A stretch of 64,000 bases of DNA from Pseudomonas fragi (lineage in GTDB: Bacteria > Pseudomonadota > Gammaproteobacteria > Pseudomonadales > Pseudomonadaceae). The notes below the pieces were generated by a model. It made no database searches, had not been told where the DNA came from, and saw nothing but the letters and a program-made list of their open reading frames with translations. A program made the translations under genes and the position numbers. Of this stretch, positions 20,209-30,576 are shown one piece after another (positions within the stretch are counted from its first letter, which is position 1; every line of letters begins with the position of its first letter). Location of the stretch: the NCBI RefSeq assembly GCF_025426255.1, contig NZ_CP104861.1, positions 868,001-932,000 on the forward strand, in the 5' to 3' direction.

Positions 20209-21381
20209 ATGCTTACTGCTCAAGATCGTGCCATCGTTAAATCCACCGTGCCACTGCTGGAGAGCGGCGGAGAGGGGCTGATCACTCATTTCTATCGCAT
20301 GATGCTGTCGGAGTACCCGCAGGTGCGCTCGCTGTTCAATCAGGCCAACCAGGCCAGTGGCGACCAGCCGCGGGCGCTGGCCAACGGTGTACTGATGTAT
20401 GCGCGGCACATCGACCAGCTCGATCAGTTGGGCGATCTGGTGGCCAAAATCATCAACAAACATGTTGCACTGCAAATCCTTCCGGAGCATTACCCTATTG
20501 TCGGCAGCTGCTTATTGCGGGCAATTGAGGAAGTTCTGGGCAGCGACATTGCCACCCCGCAAGTGCTGAGCGCCTGGGGCGCGGCCTACAACCAGCTGGC
20601 CGATATCCTGATCGGTGCCGAAGCTGCCATCTACGATGAAAAAGCTGCTGCACCCGGCGGCTGGCGTGGCGGGCGCGAGTTCAAACTGGCGGCCAAAATC
20701 CAGGAAAGCGCAGAGATCACCTCGTTTTACTTCAGCCCGACTGACCAGCAGCCGATCCTCGATTTTACCCCCGGCCAATACATTGGCCTGAAGCTGATCA
20801 TCGATGGCGAAGAGGTGCGTCGTAACTATTCATTGTCGGCGCTGGCCCAGGTCGGTCGCTACCGCATCAGCGTCAAGCGCGAAAGCGGCGGGGTGGTCTC
20901 GAACTTCCTGCATGACCGCCTGAGCGTGGGTGACACGCTGGAGCTGTTCCCGCCAGCGGGCGAGTTCACCCTGACTGACAGCCAAAAGCCGCTGGTGCTG
21001 ATCAGTGGTGGTGTAGGCATTACACCAACCCTGACCATGCTCGAAGCCGCACTGGCCACCCAGCGTCCGATTCACTTTATCCACTGCGCGCGCAATGCCG
21101 ATGTACACGCGTTCCGCACTTGGGTCGATGATTTGGCCGAACAGCATCCGCAATTGCAGCGTTTTTACTGCTACGACGAGCAGGACGAGTCTGTAGATCA
21201 TGTAGGACTGCTGACTGAAGAAGTGCTGGCCCAGTGGTTGCCACAGGAGCGTGATCTGGATGCTTACTTCCTGGGTCCAAAAGGCTTTATGGGAGCGGTC
21301 AAGCGTCATCTGAAAGCGCTGGGCGTGCCTGAAAAGCAAAGCCGCTATGAGTTCTTCGGCCCGGCTGCCGAGCTGAAATAA
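20209..21381 (+). CDS. hmp: Flavohaemoglobin / nitric oxide dioxygenase
   Basis: Cytoplasmic enzyme that oxidises NO to nitrate with O2 and NAD(P)H. The 390 aa protein has a globin domain (about 1-138) with distal Tyr29 in HFYRMM and the proximal histidine in INKHVALQI, an FAD domain with the RRNYSLSA motif, and a C-terminal NAD domain with ISGGVGITPTLTML. The ATG at 20209 follows CAGGAG; the frame opens at 20176 but lacks a ribosome site there. Regulation by NorR is strongly supported by the divergent gene and operators. Length and domain order are standard. Confidence 0.97.
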   Translation: MLTAQDRAIVKSTVPLLESGGEGLITHFYRMMLSEYPQVRSLFNQANQASGDQPRALANGVLMYARHIDQLDQLGDLVAKIINKHVALQILPEHYPIVGSCLLRAIEEVLGSDIATPQVLSAWGAAYNQLADILIGAEAAIYDEKAAAPGGWRGGREFKLAAKIQESAEITSFYFSPTDQQPILDFTPGQYIGLKLIIDGEEVRRNYSLSALAQVGRYRISVKRESGGVVSNFLHDRLSVGDTLELFPPAGEFTLTDSQKPLVLISGGVGITPTLTMLEAALATQRPIHFIHCARNADVHAFRTWVDDLAEQHPQLQRFYCYDEQDESVDHVGLLTEEVLAQWLPQERDLDAYFLGPKGFMGAVKRHLKALGVPEKQSRYEFFGPAAELK

Positions 21382-21400
21382 CCGCCAATACAGGTTAAAA

Positions 21401-21496
21401 GCTGTAGCCGCTGCCGCAGGCTGCGATAAGGGCCGCAGGATCTTGCAAAGCTGGATCGCTGCGCAACCCATCGCAGCCTGCGGCAGCGGCTACAAA
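21401..21496. repeat. REP doublet (REPIN) 4
   Basis: Inverted arms GCTGTAGCCGCTGCCGCAGG and CCTGCGGCAGCGGCTACAAA enclose CTGCGAT and ATCGCAG cores. It lies 19 bases after the hmp stop and could also act in 3' end formation. Confidence 0.9.
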
Positions 21497-21619
21497 AGCT
21501 GGGCCTTAATCCCCCATTAATCCCCCTGCGACACTTTCCCTGTAATGTTCAGATACATCCAAGCCGAGGGTCTGGGTGTAAACTGCGCGTTTACAGACAA
21601 TCAGGCAAAGGGACGCGGG

Positions 21620-22129
21620 ATGACGGAAGACATGATGCAATTGGGCCGGGAGAAGCGTTTCCTGGTCCTGCTTGGGCTGATCTGCCTGGCACTGATTGGC
21701 GGTGCGCTCTATATGCAGATCGTGCTCGGCGAGGCGCCTTGCCCGTTGTGTATTCTGCAACGCTATGCCCTGCTGCTGATCGCGATTTTCGCCTTTATTG
21801 GTGCGGCGATGCCCACCAGGCGCAGTCTTACGGTGCTTGAAGTGCTGGTGGTACTGAGCGCCATTGGTGGAATCGTCGCTGCCGGGCGCCATGTCTACAT
21901 TCTGGCTAACCCTGCGGTGAGCTGCGGTCTTGATGCGTTGCAGCCGATTGTCGACGGCTTGCCGCTGGCTGCCATCTTCCCTTTGGGGTTTCAGGTCGAC
22001 GGGTTTTGTTCAACCCCGTACCCGCCCGTACTGGGCCTTTCGCTGGCGCAGTGGGCGCTGGCGGCGTTTGTGATGACTGCCGTGCTGGTGCCGCTGGGTA
22101 TTTACCGCAACCGCAGCAAATCAAGCTGA
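21620..22129 (+). CDS. dsbB: Disulfide bond formation protein DsbB
   Basis: Inner-membrane quinone reductase that reoxidises DsbA in the periplasm. The 169 aa protein has four membrane helices, the first redox pair in APCPLCILQRYA and a second periplasmic loop whose cysteines are in VSCGLDALQP and DGFCSTPYPP. I chose the ATG at 21620, preceded by AAAGGGA, over the longer frame from 21545. It is followed by a hairpin terminator. dsbA is not adjacent; the hmp gene upstream is separated by a REPIN. Confidence 0.94.
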   Translation: MTEDMMQLGREKRFLVLLGLICLALIGGALYMQIVLGEAPCPLCILQRYALLLIAIFAFIGAAMPTRRSLTVLEVLVVLSAIGGIVAAGRHVYILANPAVSCGLDALQPIVDGLPLAAIFPLGFQVDGFCSTPYPPVLGLSLAQWALAAFVMTAVLVPLGIYRNRSKSS

Positions 22130-22156
22130 GCCAAGGGTTAAATCCTGCATGAACAG

Positions 22157-22192
22157 CCTCGTTCCTCCTCTGGAGAAGCGGGGCGTTTTTTT
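22157..22192 (+). terminator. Intrinsic terminator after dsbB
   Basis: The arms CCTCGTTCCTCC and GGAGAAGCGGGG pair with one mismatch and two wobble pairs around a TCT loop, followed by CG and seven T. It begins 28 bases after the dsbB stop. Confidence 0.75.
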
Positions 22193-22938
22193 GTCTGCGC
22201 GCAAATGTAAAGGGCATGTCATTCGACGCCGAAAAAGGGTGTGCGGCACTGCGACATATTGTCACGGAGAAAATGCCGCAGGGCCTGTTTTGGTCTGACA
22301 AGCGGTCTTTCAAACGTATGACTTTATGTAACTCCGGCAAGGCATTTTAAAACGGATGCAGGGCTTGAAAAGCGCGATTCGAGACTCAATGAAAATCGGC
22401 TGTAGCCCTTTTTATTTGGGCGTTCAAGCGGGGTAGGGGGTGGCCATTGATGCGCTAAAAAGGGGCATTGAAATGCAGGGCTAATGGTGTGCTACAGCAC
22501 GGGATTAGAGGTGTGTCCAAGCGCAGCGGGTAATAATAGGTAGGGATTGTTACCACAGCCGAGAAGAATTATTTCTGGATGAGACATGGTTTATAGAGAG
22601 CTACCTATCTACAATCGCCCGCACTGAACGTCCAGCCTGCTCATCCCTGAGCCCAAGCGGGAAGTTGAAGGGCGACTGGGCGGTTCATGACAGGCGTCCC
22701 ATGCGACTCCCAGGTACTGGCAACCCTTCTAAGTTCCGCACCAAATGGAATTGGTCTGTAACAAGGCCATTGACCACGTATCGAATAAGAAATCACTGCT
22801 AACCCGGAATTTGCCCGTTCGCCTGATGGTGATAGAGCAGGCTTTTATTCAATTCCGGAAAAGAGCCAACCCTTGGCAGGGCGAAGTGTTGGCGAAAAAA
22901 ACCAACTGCATTGTGCAAGCTGTTTTAGAGGTCGTGAG
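22193..22938 (+). other. Gene-free stretch upstream of cyoA
   Basis: About 745 bases without a convincing gene. A short frame at 22745-22942 has no family features. The stretch probably holds the cyo promoter and a long leader: a TACAAT box lies at 22610-22615 with a weak TGGTTT 17 bases before it, but I could not identify a clear ANR, Fur or Crc site. Composition shifts from GC-rich to mixed. I see no REP unit or RNA gene that I can support. Confidence 0.5.
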
Positions 22939-23877
22939 ATGACTAAAAAAAGGTACCCCAGACTCCTTGGCTTATTGCCACTTTTCGGCACGTTGCTGCT
23001 GGGAGGTTGCAATATGACATTGCTCGATCCGGTGGGGCAGGTCGGGATCGAAGAGCGGAATCTGATCATCACTGCAACACTGCTGATGCTTCTGGTCGTG
23101 GTGCCGGTCATCATTATGACCCTCGTCTTCGCGTGGAAATATCGCGCGTCGAACACCAGCGCTACCTATACACCAAAGTGGTCTCACTCCACCAAGATCG
23201 AAGTTGTGATCTGGACTGTGCCAATTCTGATCATCATCGCCCTGGGCGTGATCACCTACAAGTCGACCCACGCGCTGGACCCGTATCGTCCGCTCGAATC
23301 TGACGTCAAGCCGATTACCATCGAAGTGGTGGCAATGGATTGGAAGTGGCTGTTCATCTACCCGGAACAGGGTATCGCCACCGTCAACAAGATCGTGTTC
23401 CCGGCTAACACCCCGGTCAATTTCCGTATCACCTCTGACACGGTCATGAACTCGTTCTTCATTCCGGGCCTGGGCGGTCAGATCTACGCCATGGCCGGTA
23501 TGCAGACCAAGCTGCACCTGATTGCCAACCGCAACGCTGAAATGGAAGGCATCTCTGCCAACTACAGCGGTGCTGGTTTCACTGGCATGAAATTCAAAGC
23601 GATCTCGACATCTCAGGCTGACTTTGATGCCTGGGTAAGTGAAGTCAAAGCGTCACCTAAACAGCTTGATGAAGCTGAATACGCTGCTTTGTCCAAAGCA
23701 AGCCAGAACAACCCCGTTGAACTGTTCTCCGCGTACACACCGAACCTGTTTCAGAAAATCGTCGACAAGTACGAAGGTATGAAGCCAGGCAAGCCGGTGA
23801 AGCACGAGAAGAAAGAAGTTGCCGGGACCGATGTGGTGGACATGAGTTCGCATTCAGCTGCCGGGGCAGAGGAGTAA
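22939..23877 (+). CDS. cyoA: Cytochrome bo3 ubiquinol oxidase subunit II (CyoA)
   Basis: Membrane-anchored lipoprotein subunit of the proton-pumping quinol oxidase. The 312 aa protein has a lipoprotein signal ending LLLGGC with the acylated Cys at residue 24, two transmembrane helices (about 40-62 and 85-105) and a periplasmic cupredoxin fold that lacks the CuA cysteines, as expected for quinol oxidases ([16 protein letters not shown]). The ATG at 22939 follows GAGG; the longer frame from 22873 would spoil the lipoprotein signal. First gene of cyoABCDE, with cyoB 3 bases after its stop. Confidence 0.97.
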   Translation: MTKKRYPRLLGLLPLFGTLLLGGCNMTLLDPVGQVGIEERNLIITATLLMLLVVVPVIIMTLVFAWKYRASNTSATYTPKWSHSTKIEVVIWTVPILIIIALGVITYKSTHALDPYRPLESDVKPITIEVVAMDWKWLFIYPEQGIATVNKIVFPANTPVNFRITSDTVMNSFFIPGLGGQIYAMAGMQTKLHLIANRNAEMEGISANYSGAGFTGMKFKAISTSQADFDAWVSEVKASPKQLDEAEYAALSKASQNNPVELFSAYTPNLFQKIVDKYEGMKPGKPVKHEKKEVAGTDVVDMSSHSAAGAEE

Positions 23878-23880
23878 ACG

Positions 23881-25905
23881 ATGTTTGGTAAATTAAGTTG
23901 GGAAGCGGTCCCGTTCCACGAGCCGATTGTCATGGTCACCATTGCCATGATCGCGCTCGGTGGTCTGGCGCTGTTTGCGGCAATCACCTACTTCAAGAAG
24001 TGGACTTACCTGTGGACCGAATGGCTAACGTCAGTCGACCACAAGAAAATCGGCGTGATGTACATCATCGTCGCCATGGTCATGCTGCTGCGCGGCTTTG
24101 CCGACGCCGTCATGATGCGTACCCAGTTGGCCATGGCCACCGAGGGTTCGCCTGGCTACCTGCCACCTGAACACTATGACCAGATCTTCACCGCTCACGG
24201 TGTGATCATGATCATCTTCATGGCGATGCCATTCTTCACCGGCCTGATGAACCTTGCAGTGCCGCTGCAGATCGGCGCCCGTGACGTGGCTTACCCGTTC
24301 CTGAACTCCCTGAGCTTCTGGCTGCTGGTATCCGGCGTTGTGCTGGTTAACCTGTCGCTGGGCGTCGGCGAGTTCGCCAAGACCGGCTGGGTTGCCTATC
24401 CGCCGCTGTCGGGCCTGCAGTACAGCCCGGGCGTGGGGATGGATTACTACATCTGGGCGCTCCAGCTATCGGGGCTAGGTACGACGTTAACCGGGGTTAA
24501 CTTCCTGGCGACGGTCCTGAAGATGCGTGCTCCTGGCATGAAACTGATGGACATGCCGATCTTCACCTGGACCTGCACCTGGGCAAACGTTCTGATCGTG
24601 GCTTCGTTCCCGATCCTGACCGCTACCCTGGCACTGCTGACACTTGACCGTTACATGGATTTCCACATTTTCACCAATGAACTTGGTGGCAATCCAATGA
24701 TGTACGTCAACCTGTTCTGGGCGTGGGGTCACCCTGAGGTATACATCCTCATTCTGCCGGCGTTCGGTATCTTCTCCGAAGTTATCTCCACGTTCACCGG
24801 CAAGCGTCTGTTCGGTCACCACTCGATGGTCTACGCCTCCGGCGCGATCTCGGTGCTGGGCTTCATGGTTTGGCTGCACCACTTCTTCACCATGGGTTCG
24901 GGTGCAAGCGTCAACGCCTTCTTCGGTCTGGCGACGATGCTGATTTCGATCCCGACGGGGGTCAAGCTATTCAACTGGCTGTTCACCATCTACCAGGGCC
25001 GTCTGCGCTTCACCAGCCAGGTTCTGTGGACCCTGGGCTTTATGGTGACTTTCGCCATTGGCGGCATGACCGGCGTACTGCTGGCCATCCCGGGTGCTGA
25101 CTTCGTACTGCACAACAGCCTGTTCGTAATTGCTCACTTCCATAACGTGATCATCGGCGGCGCGGTATTCGGTTACATCGCAGGCTTCAGCTTCTACTTC
25201 CCTAAAGCGTTCGGCTTCAAACTGAACGAGAAGTGGGGCAAGGCAGCGTTCTGGTTCTGGTGCGTCGGCTTCTTCGTTGCCTTCATGCCGCTCTACGCGC
25301 TGGGCTTCATGGGCATGACCCGTCGTCTGAACGCCAGCACCAACCCTGAGTGGGTGCCTTACCTGTACGTTGCTCTGTTCGGCGCGGCACTGATCGCTAT
25401 CGGTATCGCCTGCCAACTGATCCAGCTGTACGTCAGTATTCGTGACCGCAAGCTGCCAGAGAACGCCTGCGAGCATGGCGATCCGTGGAATGGCCACACC
25501 CTGGAATGGTCGACTTCGTCGCCACCTCCGTTCTACAACTTCGCTGTAGTGCCAAAAGTCGACACCATCGACGCGTTCACCGAAGCCAAGGAAAACGGTA
25601 CTGCGTACCAGGCCCCGGCCAAGTACTCGCCGATTCACATGCCTAACAACACCGCTACCGGTGTGTACATGGGTGCTTTGCTGACCGTGTTCGGTTTCGC
25701 AATGATCTGGCATATCTGGTGGCTGGCCATCGTTGGTCTGGTTGGCACTGTCGTGGTCTTCGTTGCCCACGCTGCCCGTGATGACCAAGGCTACATGGTG
25801 CCGGTTGAGACCATCGAGCGTATCGAGGCTGAGCAGCACAAGCGTCTGGTAGCCGCAAAAGCAATCCCGGCTTCCCGTGTTGAAACCAAGTTGGAACAGG
25901 CTTAA
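23881..25905 (+). CDS. cyoB: Cytochrome bo3 ubiquinol oxidase subunit I (CyoB)
   Basis: Catalytic haem-copper oxidase subunit carrying haem b, haem o3 and CuB; reduces O2 and pumps protons. At 674 aa it has the expected length with about 15 helices. Visible ligands include the haem b histidine in [10 protein letters not shown], the His-Tyr pair in [15 protein letters not shown], the CuB histidines in [17 protein letters not shown] and the haem ligands in [15 protein letters not shown]. Tightly packed between cyoA and cyoC, with only 3 bases on each side. Confidence 0.98.
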   Translation: MFGKLSWEAVPFHEPIVMVTIAMIALGGLALFAAITYFKKWTYLWTEWLTSVDHKKIGVMYIIVAMVMLLRGFADAVMMRTQLAMATEGSPGYLPPEHYDQIFTAHGVIMIIFMAMPFFTGLMNLAVPLQIGARDVAYPFLNSLSFWLLVSGVVLVNLSLGVGEFAKTGWVAYPPLSGLQYSPGVGMDYYIWALQLSGLGTTLTGVNFLATVLKMRAPGMKLMDMPIFTWTCTWANVLIVASFPILTATLALLTLDRYMDFHIFTNELGGNPMMYVNLFWAWGHPEVYILILPAFGIFSEVISTFTGKRLFGHHSMVYASGAISVLGFMVWLHHFFTMGSGASVNAFFGLATMLISIPTGVKLFNWLFTIYQGRLRFTSQVLWTLGFMVTFAIGGMTGVLLAIPGADFVLHNSLFVIAHFHNVIIGGAVFGYIAGFSFYFPKAFGFKLNEKWGKAAFWFWCVGFFVAFMPLYALGFMGMTRRLNASTNPEWVPYLYVALFGAALIAIGIACQLIQLYVSIRDRKLPENACEHGDPWNGHTLEWSTSSPPPFYNFAVVPKVDTIDAFTEAKENGTAYQAPAKYSPIHMPNNTATGVYMGALLTVFGFAMIWHIWWLAIVGLVGTVVVFVAHAARDDQGYMVPVETIERIEAEQHKRLVAAKAIPASRVETKLEQA

Positions 25906-25908
25906 ACC

Positions 25909-26532
25909 ATGTCGAACTTAGCGACCACTGCTGGACACGCTCATGGTCACGACCATGAGCACGAGGAACACCACGACGCGGGCGAGACAACCATTTTTGG
26001 TTTCTGGCTCTACCTGATGACCGACTGCATTTTGTTCGCGTCGATCTTCGCGGTATATGCAGTTCTGGTTAACAACGTAGCGGGTGGCCCGTCGGGCCAC
26101 GACATCTTCGAACTGCCATACGTACTGGGTGAAACTGCCCTGTTGCTGTTCAGTTCGATCACCTACGGCTTCGCCATGCTGGCGTTGTTCAAGGGTAAAA
26201 AGCAGCAGGTGCTGTTCTGGCTGGGCATGACGTTCCTGCTCGGTGCAGGCTTCATCGCCATGGAAATCAACGAGTTCCACCTGTTGATCTCCGAAGGCTA
26301 CGGCCCTAGCCGTTCGGGCTTCCTGTCCGGGTTCTTCACCTTGGTCGGTACCCACGGTCTGCACGTGACCAGCGGTCTGATCTGGATGGCGATCATGATG
26401 TATCAGGTGCAGAAAAACGGCCTGACTTCGACCAACAAGACCCGTCTGAGCTGCCTGAGCCTGTTCTGGCACTTCCTGGACGTGGTGTGGATCTGCGTAT
26501 TCACCGTTGTTTACCTGATGGGGACTTTGTAA
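25909..26532 (+). CDS. cyoC: Cytochrome bo3 ubiquinol oxidase subunit III (CyoC)
   Basis: Non-catalytic five-helix subunit of the quinol oxidase, 207 aa. The N-terminus is histidine-rich ([17 protein letters not shown]), then come helices typical of subunit III such as [19 protein letters not shown] and the conserved [14 protein letters not shown] and WHFLDVVWI segments. Its TAA shares one base with the cyoD ATG (TAATG), which indicates coupled translation. Confidence 0.97.
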   Translation: MSNLATTAGHAHGHDHEHEEHHDAGETTIFGFWLYLMTDCILFASIFAVYAVLVNNVAGGPSGHDIFELPYVLGETALLLFSSITYGFAMLALFKGKKQQVLFWLGMTFLLGAGFIAMEINEFHLLISEGYGPSRSGFLSGFFTLVGTHGLHVTSGLIWMAIMMYQVQKNGLTSTNKTRLSCLSLFWHFLDVVWICVFTVVYLMGTL

Positions 26533-26858
26533 TGGCTAACGCACATTCCGACGGCGCCAACCACGGCAGCGTGAAGTCCTACGCGATCGGCTTCATCCTG
26601 TCGGTGATCCTGACCGTTATTCCGTTCGGGCTGGTGATGTACCCATCGCTGCCCAAATTCACCACCCTGGCGATCGTGTTGTTGTTCGCCGTGGTGCAAG
26701 TGGTTGTTCACCTGGTGTACTTCCTGCACCTGGACCGCTCGCCTGCACAACGCAACAACGTCACGGCGCTGATATTCGCAGCCCTGGTTATTGTGCTGTT
26801 GGTGGGCTTGTCCCTGTGGATCATGTTCAGCATCCACACTGAAATGATGGCGAAGTGA
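26532..26858 (+). CDS. cyoD: Cytochrome bo3 ubiquinol oxidase subunit IV (CyoD)
   Basis: Small three-helix subunit of 108 aa that supports CuB binding and assembly of the oxidase. The start is the ATG at 26532 that overlaps the cyoC stop; a longer frame from 26487 lies within cyoC and is not used. Helices cover SYAIGFILSVILTVIPFGLV, LAIVLLFAVVQVVVHLVYFL and the C-terminal ALIFAALVIVLLVGLSLWIM. Position and length match the family. Confidence 0.95.
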   Translation: MANAHSDGANHGSVKSYAIGFILSVILTVIPFGLVMYPSLPKFTTLAIVLLFAVVQVVVHLVYFLHLDRSPAQRNNVTALIFAALVIVLLVGLSLWIMFSIHTEMMAK

Positions 26859-26869
26859 GGTAAGACCCG

Positions 26870-27757
26870 ATGTCCTTTAAGCACTTTATCCAAATCACCA
26901 AACCGGGGATCATTTTCGGTAACGTGCTTTCTGTGGCAGGTGGGTTTTTCCTGGCCTCGAAGGGGCATTTCGATCTTGCCCTGTTCCTGGCCGCGGTAAT
27001 CGGCACCTCCTTGGTAGTCGCGTCCGGTTGTGTGTTCAACAACTGCATTGACCGCGATATCGACATCAAGATGGACCGCACCAAGAACCGCGTACTGGTT
27101 CAAGGCCTGATCTCCCTCAAGGTGGCGCTGATTTACGCCACCTTGCTGGGGGGCGCCGGCCTTTACTTGCTGTATCGCGTGGCCAACCCGCTGGCGGCTC
27201 TGTTCGCTGCGATCGGCTTCGTGATCTACGTTGGTCTGTACAGCCTGTACTTCAAGCGCAAGTCGGTTCACGGCACGCTGATTGGCAGTCTGTCGGGTGC
27301 GATGCCTCCGGTTATCGGCTACGTCGCAGTCAGCAACAGCTTCGACATGGCCGCACTGACCCTGCTGGTGATGTTCAGCCTGTGGCAGATGCCGCATTCC
27401 TACGCCATCGCGATCTTCCGCTTCAACGATTACCTGGCTGCATCGATTCCGGTGTTGCCAGTGAAGCGCGGGATCAAGGTTGCCAAGAAGCACATCCTGC
27501 TCTACATCCTCGCGTTCCTGATCGCGACCCTGATGCTCACCCTCGGCGGTTACGCCGGCATGAGCTACATGGCCGTGGCAGCAGCGATGGGCATGTACTG
27601 GCTGTACATGGCGTGGACCGGCTACAAGGCCGTCGACGACAAGGTCTGGGCACGCAAGCTGTTCGTGTTCTCGATCTTCACCATCACCGCCCTGAGCGTC
27701 ATGATGTCTCTGGATTTCAAAGCGCCTGCCGAGTTGCTGCTGACTTACGCACACTAA
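26870..27757 (+). CDS. cyoE: Protohaem IX farnesyltransferase (haem O synthase, CyoE)
   Basis: UbiA-family membrane prenyltransferase that converts haem B to haem O for the oxidase. The 295 aa protein has about nine helices, the substrate Asp-rich motif [18 protein letters not shown] and the second conserved loop [14 protein letters not shown]. It starts 11 bases after cyoD and closes the operon, which ends at a strong terminator. Confidence 0.97.
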   Translation: MSFKHFIQITKPGIIFGNVLSVAGGFFLASKGHFDLALFLAAVIGTSLVVASGCVFNNCIDRDIDIKMDRTKNRVLVQGLISLKVALIYATLLGGAGLYLLYRVANPLAALFAAIGFVIYVGLYSLYFKRKSVHGTLIGSLSGAMPPVIGYVAVSNSFDMAALTLLVMFSLWQMPHSYAIAIFRFNDYLAASIPVLPVKRGIKVAKKHILLYILAFLIATLMLTLGGYAGMSYMAVAAAMGMYWLYMAWTGYKAVDDKVWARKLFVFSIFTITALSVMMSLDFKAPAELLLTYAH

Positions 27758-27771
27758 GAAAGCCAGACTGA

Positions 27772-27807
27772 AAAACCCCGCCTTCGAGAGAAGCGCGGGG
27801 TTTTTTT
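27772..27807 (+). terminator. Intrinsic terminator after cyoABCDE
   Basis: Outer stem AAAACCCCGC / GCGGGGTTTT with an inner CTTC-GAGA-GAAG hairpin, followed by a T run, 14 bases after the cyoE stop. Confidence 0.93.
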
Positions 27808-28018
27808 ATGGCTGCGATTCAAGTCTGGATTTGGATAGCGCTGGCTTGGAAAGAAGATTTCACATGTGCGGATAATATTCTCTATTGGAGTTTTTTATGT
27901 GGCCCTTGCCCTTCAGTGCGTTAAGGAAAATCCTACATTACTAACTGCGTGCGAATGGTCAAATGCTCAGGCTGAATTCCACCAGGAAATTTTGTCTACA
28001 TTTAACCAGGAGCGCGTC

Positions 28019-28489
28019 ATGTCCAAGTTGTCGTTAAAGAAACTCGCTGTAGTAATGTCTCTCGTATGTTTGCCGGCAACCGCCAGCTTTGCAACAACCC
28101 TTTCTGTGGGCGTAGGCCAGGAAAAAACCTTCTCGCTGACTTGCAAGTCAGGCAACTTTGTCGGTGTTGCTCAAGGAAAGGTGGGGAATCATTTTCAGGC
28201 GGGTAGGTGGGTGCATCTTACAAGCTACAAAATCACCCGTCTTAACGGTCAGAAGGGCGGCAACAAGGCTAATGTGAATCTTTACGCTAGCCCAGCGCCG
28301 AACTTTATTCGCAATGAGCACAGGGCCCCCTCTAGGGACAGTATGATTCAGGACGGCAAGTGGCATAGTGTGGCTTTGACACGCAGTAACTTCGTGGTTG
28401 CCAGCAAAAAAGGCGAGCTAGTCGTCGAGTTTATATTCGATAAGTCAGGGACTGATCCACGTTGCCACACTAGCTCGGTCTACTTCTAA
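28019..28489 (+). CDS. Secreted protein of unknown function next to an ABC exporter
   Basis: A 156 aa precursor with a Sec signal peptide (KKLAVVMSLVCLPATASFA, likely cut before TTLSV) and a mature part of about 130 residues that looks rich in beta strands. The mature part has exactly two cysteines, one near its start (SLTCKSGN) and one near its end (DPRCHTSS), so one disulfide is possible. AGGAG lies 7 bases before the ATG; the longer frame from 27866 has no ribosome site. I do not recognise the family. It precedes, on the same strand and 187 bases away, a split MacB-like exporter with its own channel and adaptor, so it may be cargo or an accessory protein; this is inference. Confidence 0.75.
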   Translation: MSKLSLKKLAVVMSLVCLPATASFATTLSVGVGQEKTFSLTCKSGNFVGVAQGKVGNHFQAGRWVHLTSYKITRLNGQKGGNKANVNLYASPAPNFIRNEHRAPSRDSMIQDGKWHSVALTRSNFVVASKKGELVVEFIFDKSGTDPRCHTSSVYF

Positions 28490-28675
28490 GTAAGTAGTGC
28501 CTGCCTGCACTGATGTTTATAGTGTTGGGCTGTGTGCTCTTTCTTGTCAGTGCATCATCGGGAAGGAAGAGTGCACAGTATAGTGTGCTGGGTACGGTTT
28601 AAGTGCATGGCTTGTCACGATGTTTAAATGTTGTATTTCAGCAGTTAATGCCCTGTCTCTATTGCGCAAAGGTAT

Positions 28676-29374
28676 GTGGTTGTTATGCACGATTTAAACT
28701 TCATTTCAATGAGAGGCGTAAGTAAAAGTTACCGTCATGCTGGAAAGTTGAACCCGGTTATCAGTCAGGTCGATTTTCAGGTTGGGGTGGGGGAAACCTG
28801 TGCCATTATCGGCCCTTCGGGGGCCGGTAAAAGTACGCTGTTGAATATTGTAGGTCTGCTGGATGTTGCAGATGCGGGTGAGTACCTGTTTATGGGACGC
28901 TCGGTTGCAAACGCTCAAAATGATGAGTTGGCAGCCATTAGAAAAATGCAAATCGGCTTTGTCTTTCAGAATTTCAATCTGATCCCCCGTTTGACAGTTA
29001 TCGAGAATGTGGCATTGCCGCTTCGGTACCGCGGGATGGATCGAGCGCACTCCCTTGAACATGCAATGTGCATGTTGCAGAGGGTGGGTATGGCGCAGCG
29101 CGCCGGTTATAAACCCGCCGACCTGTCAGGTGGGCAAAAGCAGAGAGTGGCCATCGCGCGTGCTCTGGTAGGCGAGCCGTCCTTGATATTGGCCGATGAA
29201 CCGACAGGAAGTCTGGATAACCAGACAGCCAGTGAGATTCTGGAGCTGCTGCTGTCGATACAAAAAGAAAAGAACGTGACGTTATTGATTGTGACCCACG
29301 ACCAGGGTATTGCGCGGCTAATGCAGCGCCAGGTGGTAGTGCGCGGTGGTGTCGTTGTGGAACTCAATGCATGA
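28676..29374 (+). CDS. ABC transporter ATP-binding protein, MacB/LolD type
   Basis: ATPase subunit of 232 aa from the family that powers MacB- and LolCDE-like mechanotransmission exporters. Motifs are Walker A GPSGAGKST, Q-loop FQNFNLIP, signature LSGGQKQRVAIARAL, Walker B LILADEPTGSLD and the H-loop VTHD. The ATG at 28685 is an alternative start, because no ribosome site is well placed for either. The stop overlaps the permease ATG (ATGA). In MacB this domain is fused to the permease; here it is separate. Coding sequence looks AT-richer than the housekeeping genes around it. Confidence 0.92.
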   Translation: MVVMHDLNFISMRGVSKSYRHAGKLNPVISQVDFQVGVGETCAIIGPSGAGKSTLLNIVGLLDVADAGEYLFMGRSVANAQNDELAAIRKMQIGFVFQNFNLIPRLTVIENVALPLRYRGMDRAHSLEHAMCMLQRVGMAQRAGYKPADLSGGQKQRVAIARALVGEPSLILADEPTGSLDNQTASEILELLLSIQKEKNVTLLIVTHDQGIARLMQRQVVVRGGVVVELNA

Positions 29375-30576
29375 GTTTTTTAACCCGGTTGATAACCCCT
29401 GCGGTGACTCAGGTAGTTGAAGATGCCATCGACAGTTTTCGTACGATGGGCAAGCGCTCGGTATTGGCGTTGTTAGGCATTGTAATCGGCAGTGGTTCTA
29501 TTGTGGCGGTTATTAATGTTGGCCATAACACAAGCCAGGAGGCTGCGAAAATATTCCAGGGTATGGGGGTTGATACGCTGTTTGCCAAGCTGAATGATGA
29601 ACAGAGATTTAAAGATTCATTTCTCGGGATGGATGCCGCGAATATCCGCGGGTTGGATTTGCAGCATTTGATGGTTGCTCCCGTTTCGGAGGTGTCGGGC
29701 AAGGCCGGTTTCAATCGTCTTTATATTGATGTGAGAATTGTCGGGACGGAGCCGGCTTTGATTGAAGTACTAAAGCTGTCAATCAGTCGTGGGCGTTTTC
29801 TACATGAGTTTGATCGTGACGATAACGTCGTTGTGCTCGGTCACACCGTTGCGACTTCTTTGAGTAGCAACGGCCTCGGTATTCAAGTGGGTGAGTGGCT
29901 CAAGATCAATAACTATTTGTTCAAGGTTGTCGGCATTTTGCAACCCGCTATGGAATCAATGCTCAGTCCAGTCTTGACGAATCATTCACTATTTATGCCG
30001 CTTCAAGGTTTGGCTCGGGTAGACAGTGGTGCGGCTATTACTGATGTCATTATGCGAGTTGGCCCTGCACAAAAAATCGAGCTTGTCGTTCCACAAGTAA
30101 TGGAACGTTTGAGTGCTGCGTTTAAAACACGCACTGTCGAAATAGTAGTGGCGCAACAAATGATTGACGCCATGAGCCGTCAGAACAAAACCTTCCATTA
30201 TCTTTTGATAGCGCTGGGGATTATTACGTTGGTGGGGGGTGGCGTTGCCGTAATGAATGTCATGTACATGAATGTTTCTGAACGTCGTATTGAAATTGGT
30301 CTGCGGATGGCTATCGGCGCCCGTCGCCAGGATATACGCAATTTGTTTCTGGTCGAAGCGCTTGCGCTCAGTACGCTGGGTGCCGTGTTGGGAGCGGGCG
30401 TTGGTATTGCGCTGGCCTGGCTGTATGCCGTGATATCGGGGTGGGCATTTGAGTTGGCGATGCTGTCTATCCCTTTGGGCGTTTCGAGCACCTTACTGGT
30501 CGGTGTTTTCTTTGGCTTGAAACCGGCAATCGCGGCTTCGCGGCTTACCCCTGTAGAGGCTCTGCGTGATTACTAA
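29371..30576 (+). CDS. ABC transporter permease, MacB/FtsX type
   Basis: Membrane subunit of 401 aa. Layout is N-terminal helix (about 30-52, VLALLGIVIGSGSIVAVINV), a periplasmic MacB-like domain of about 220 residues, then the three-helix FtsX domain (about 270-400) with the conserved RRIEIGLRMAIGARRQDI coupling segment and LTPVEALRDY end. This is the transmembrane half of a MacB, here without its ATPase domain. It overlaps the ATPase gene by 4 bases and the channel gene by 11 bases, so the set is one operon. Confidence 0.92.
   Translation: MSFLTRLITPAVTQVVEDAIDSFRTMGKRSVLALLGIVIGSGSIVAVINVGHNTSQEAAKIFQGMGVDTLFAKLNDEQRFKDSFLGMDAANIRGLDLQHLMVAPVSEVSGKAGFNRLYIDVRIVGTEPALIEVLKLSISRGRFLHEFDRDDNVVVLGHTVATSLSSNGLGIQVGEWLKINNYLFKVVGILQPAMESMLSPVLTNHSLFMPLQGLARVDSGAAITDVIMRVGPAQKIELVVPQVMERLSAAFKTRTVEIVVAQQMIDAMSRQNKTFHYLLIALGIITLVGGGVAVMNVMYMNVSERRIEIGLRMAIGARRQDIRNLFLVEALALSTLGAVLGAGVGIALAWLYAVISGWAFELAMLSIPLGVSSTLLVGVFFGLKPAIAASRLTPVEALRDY

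Noticed and set aside
22745-22942. A 65-codon open frame just upstream of cyoA
   Set aside because: No ribosome site, no domain, overlaps the cyoA start in another frame.
27866-28018. Upstream extension of the secreted protein frame
   Set aside because: Starts at a GTG without a ribosome site and would place the signal peptide in the middle of the protein.
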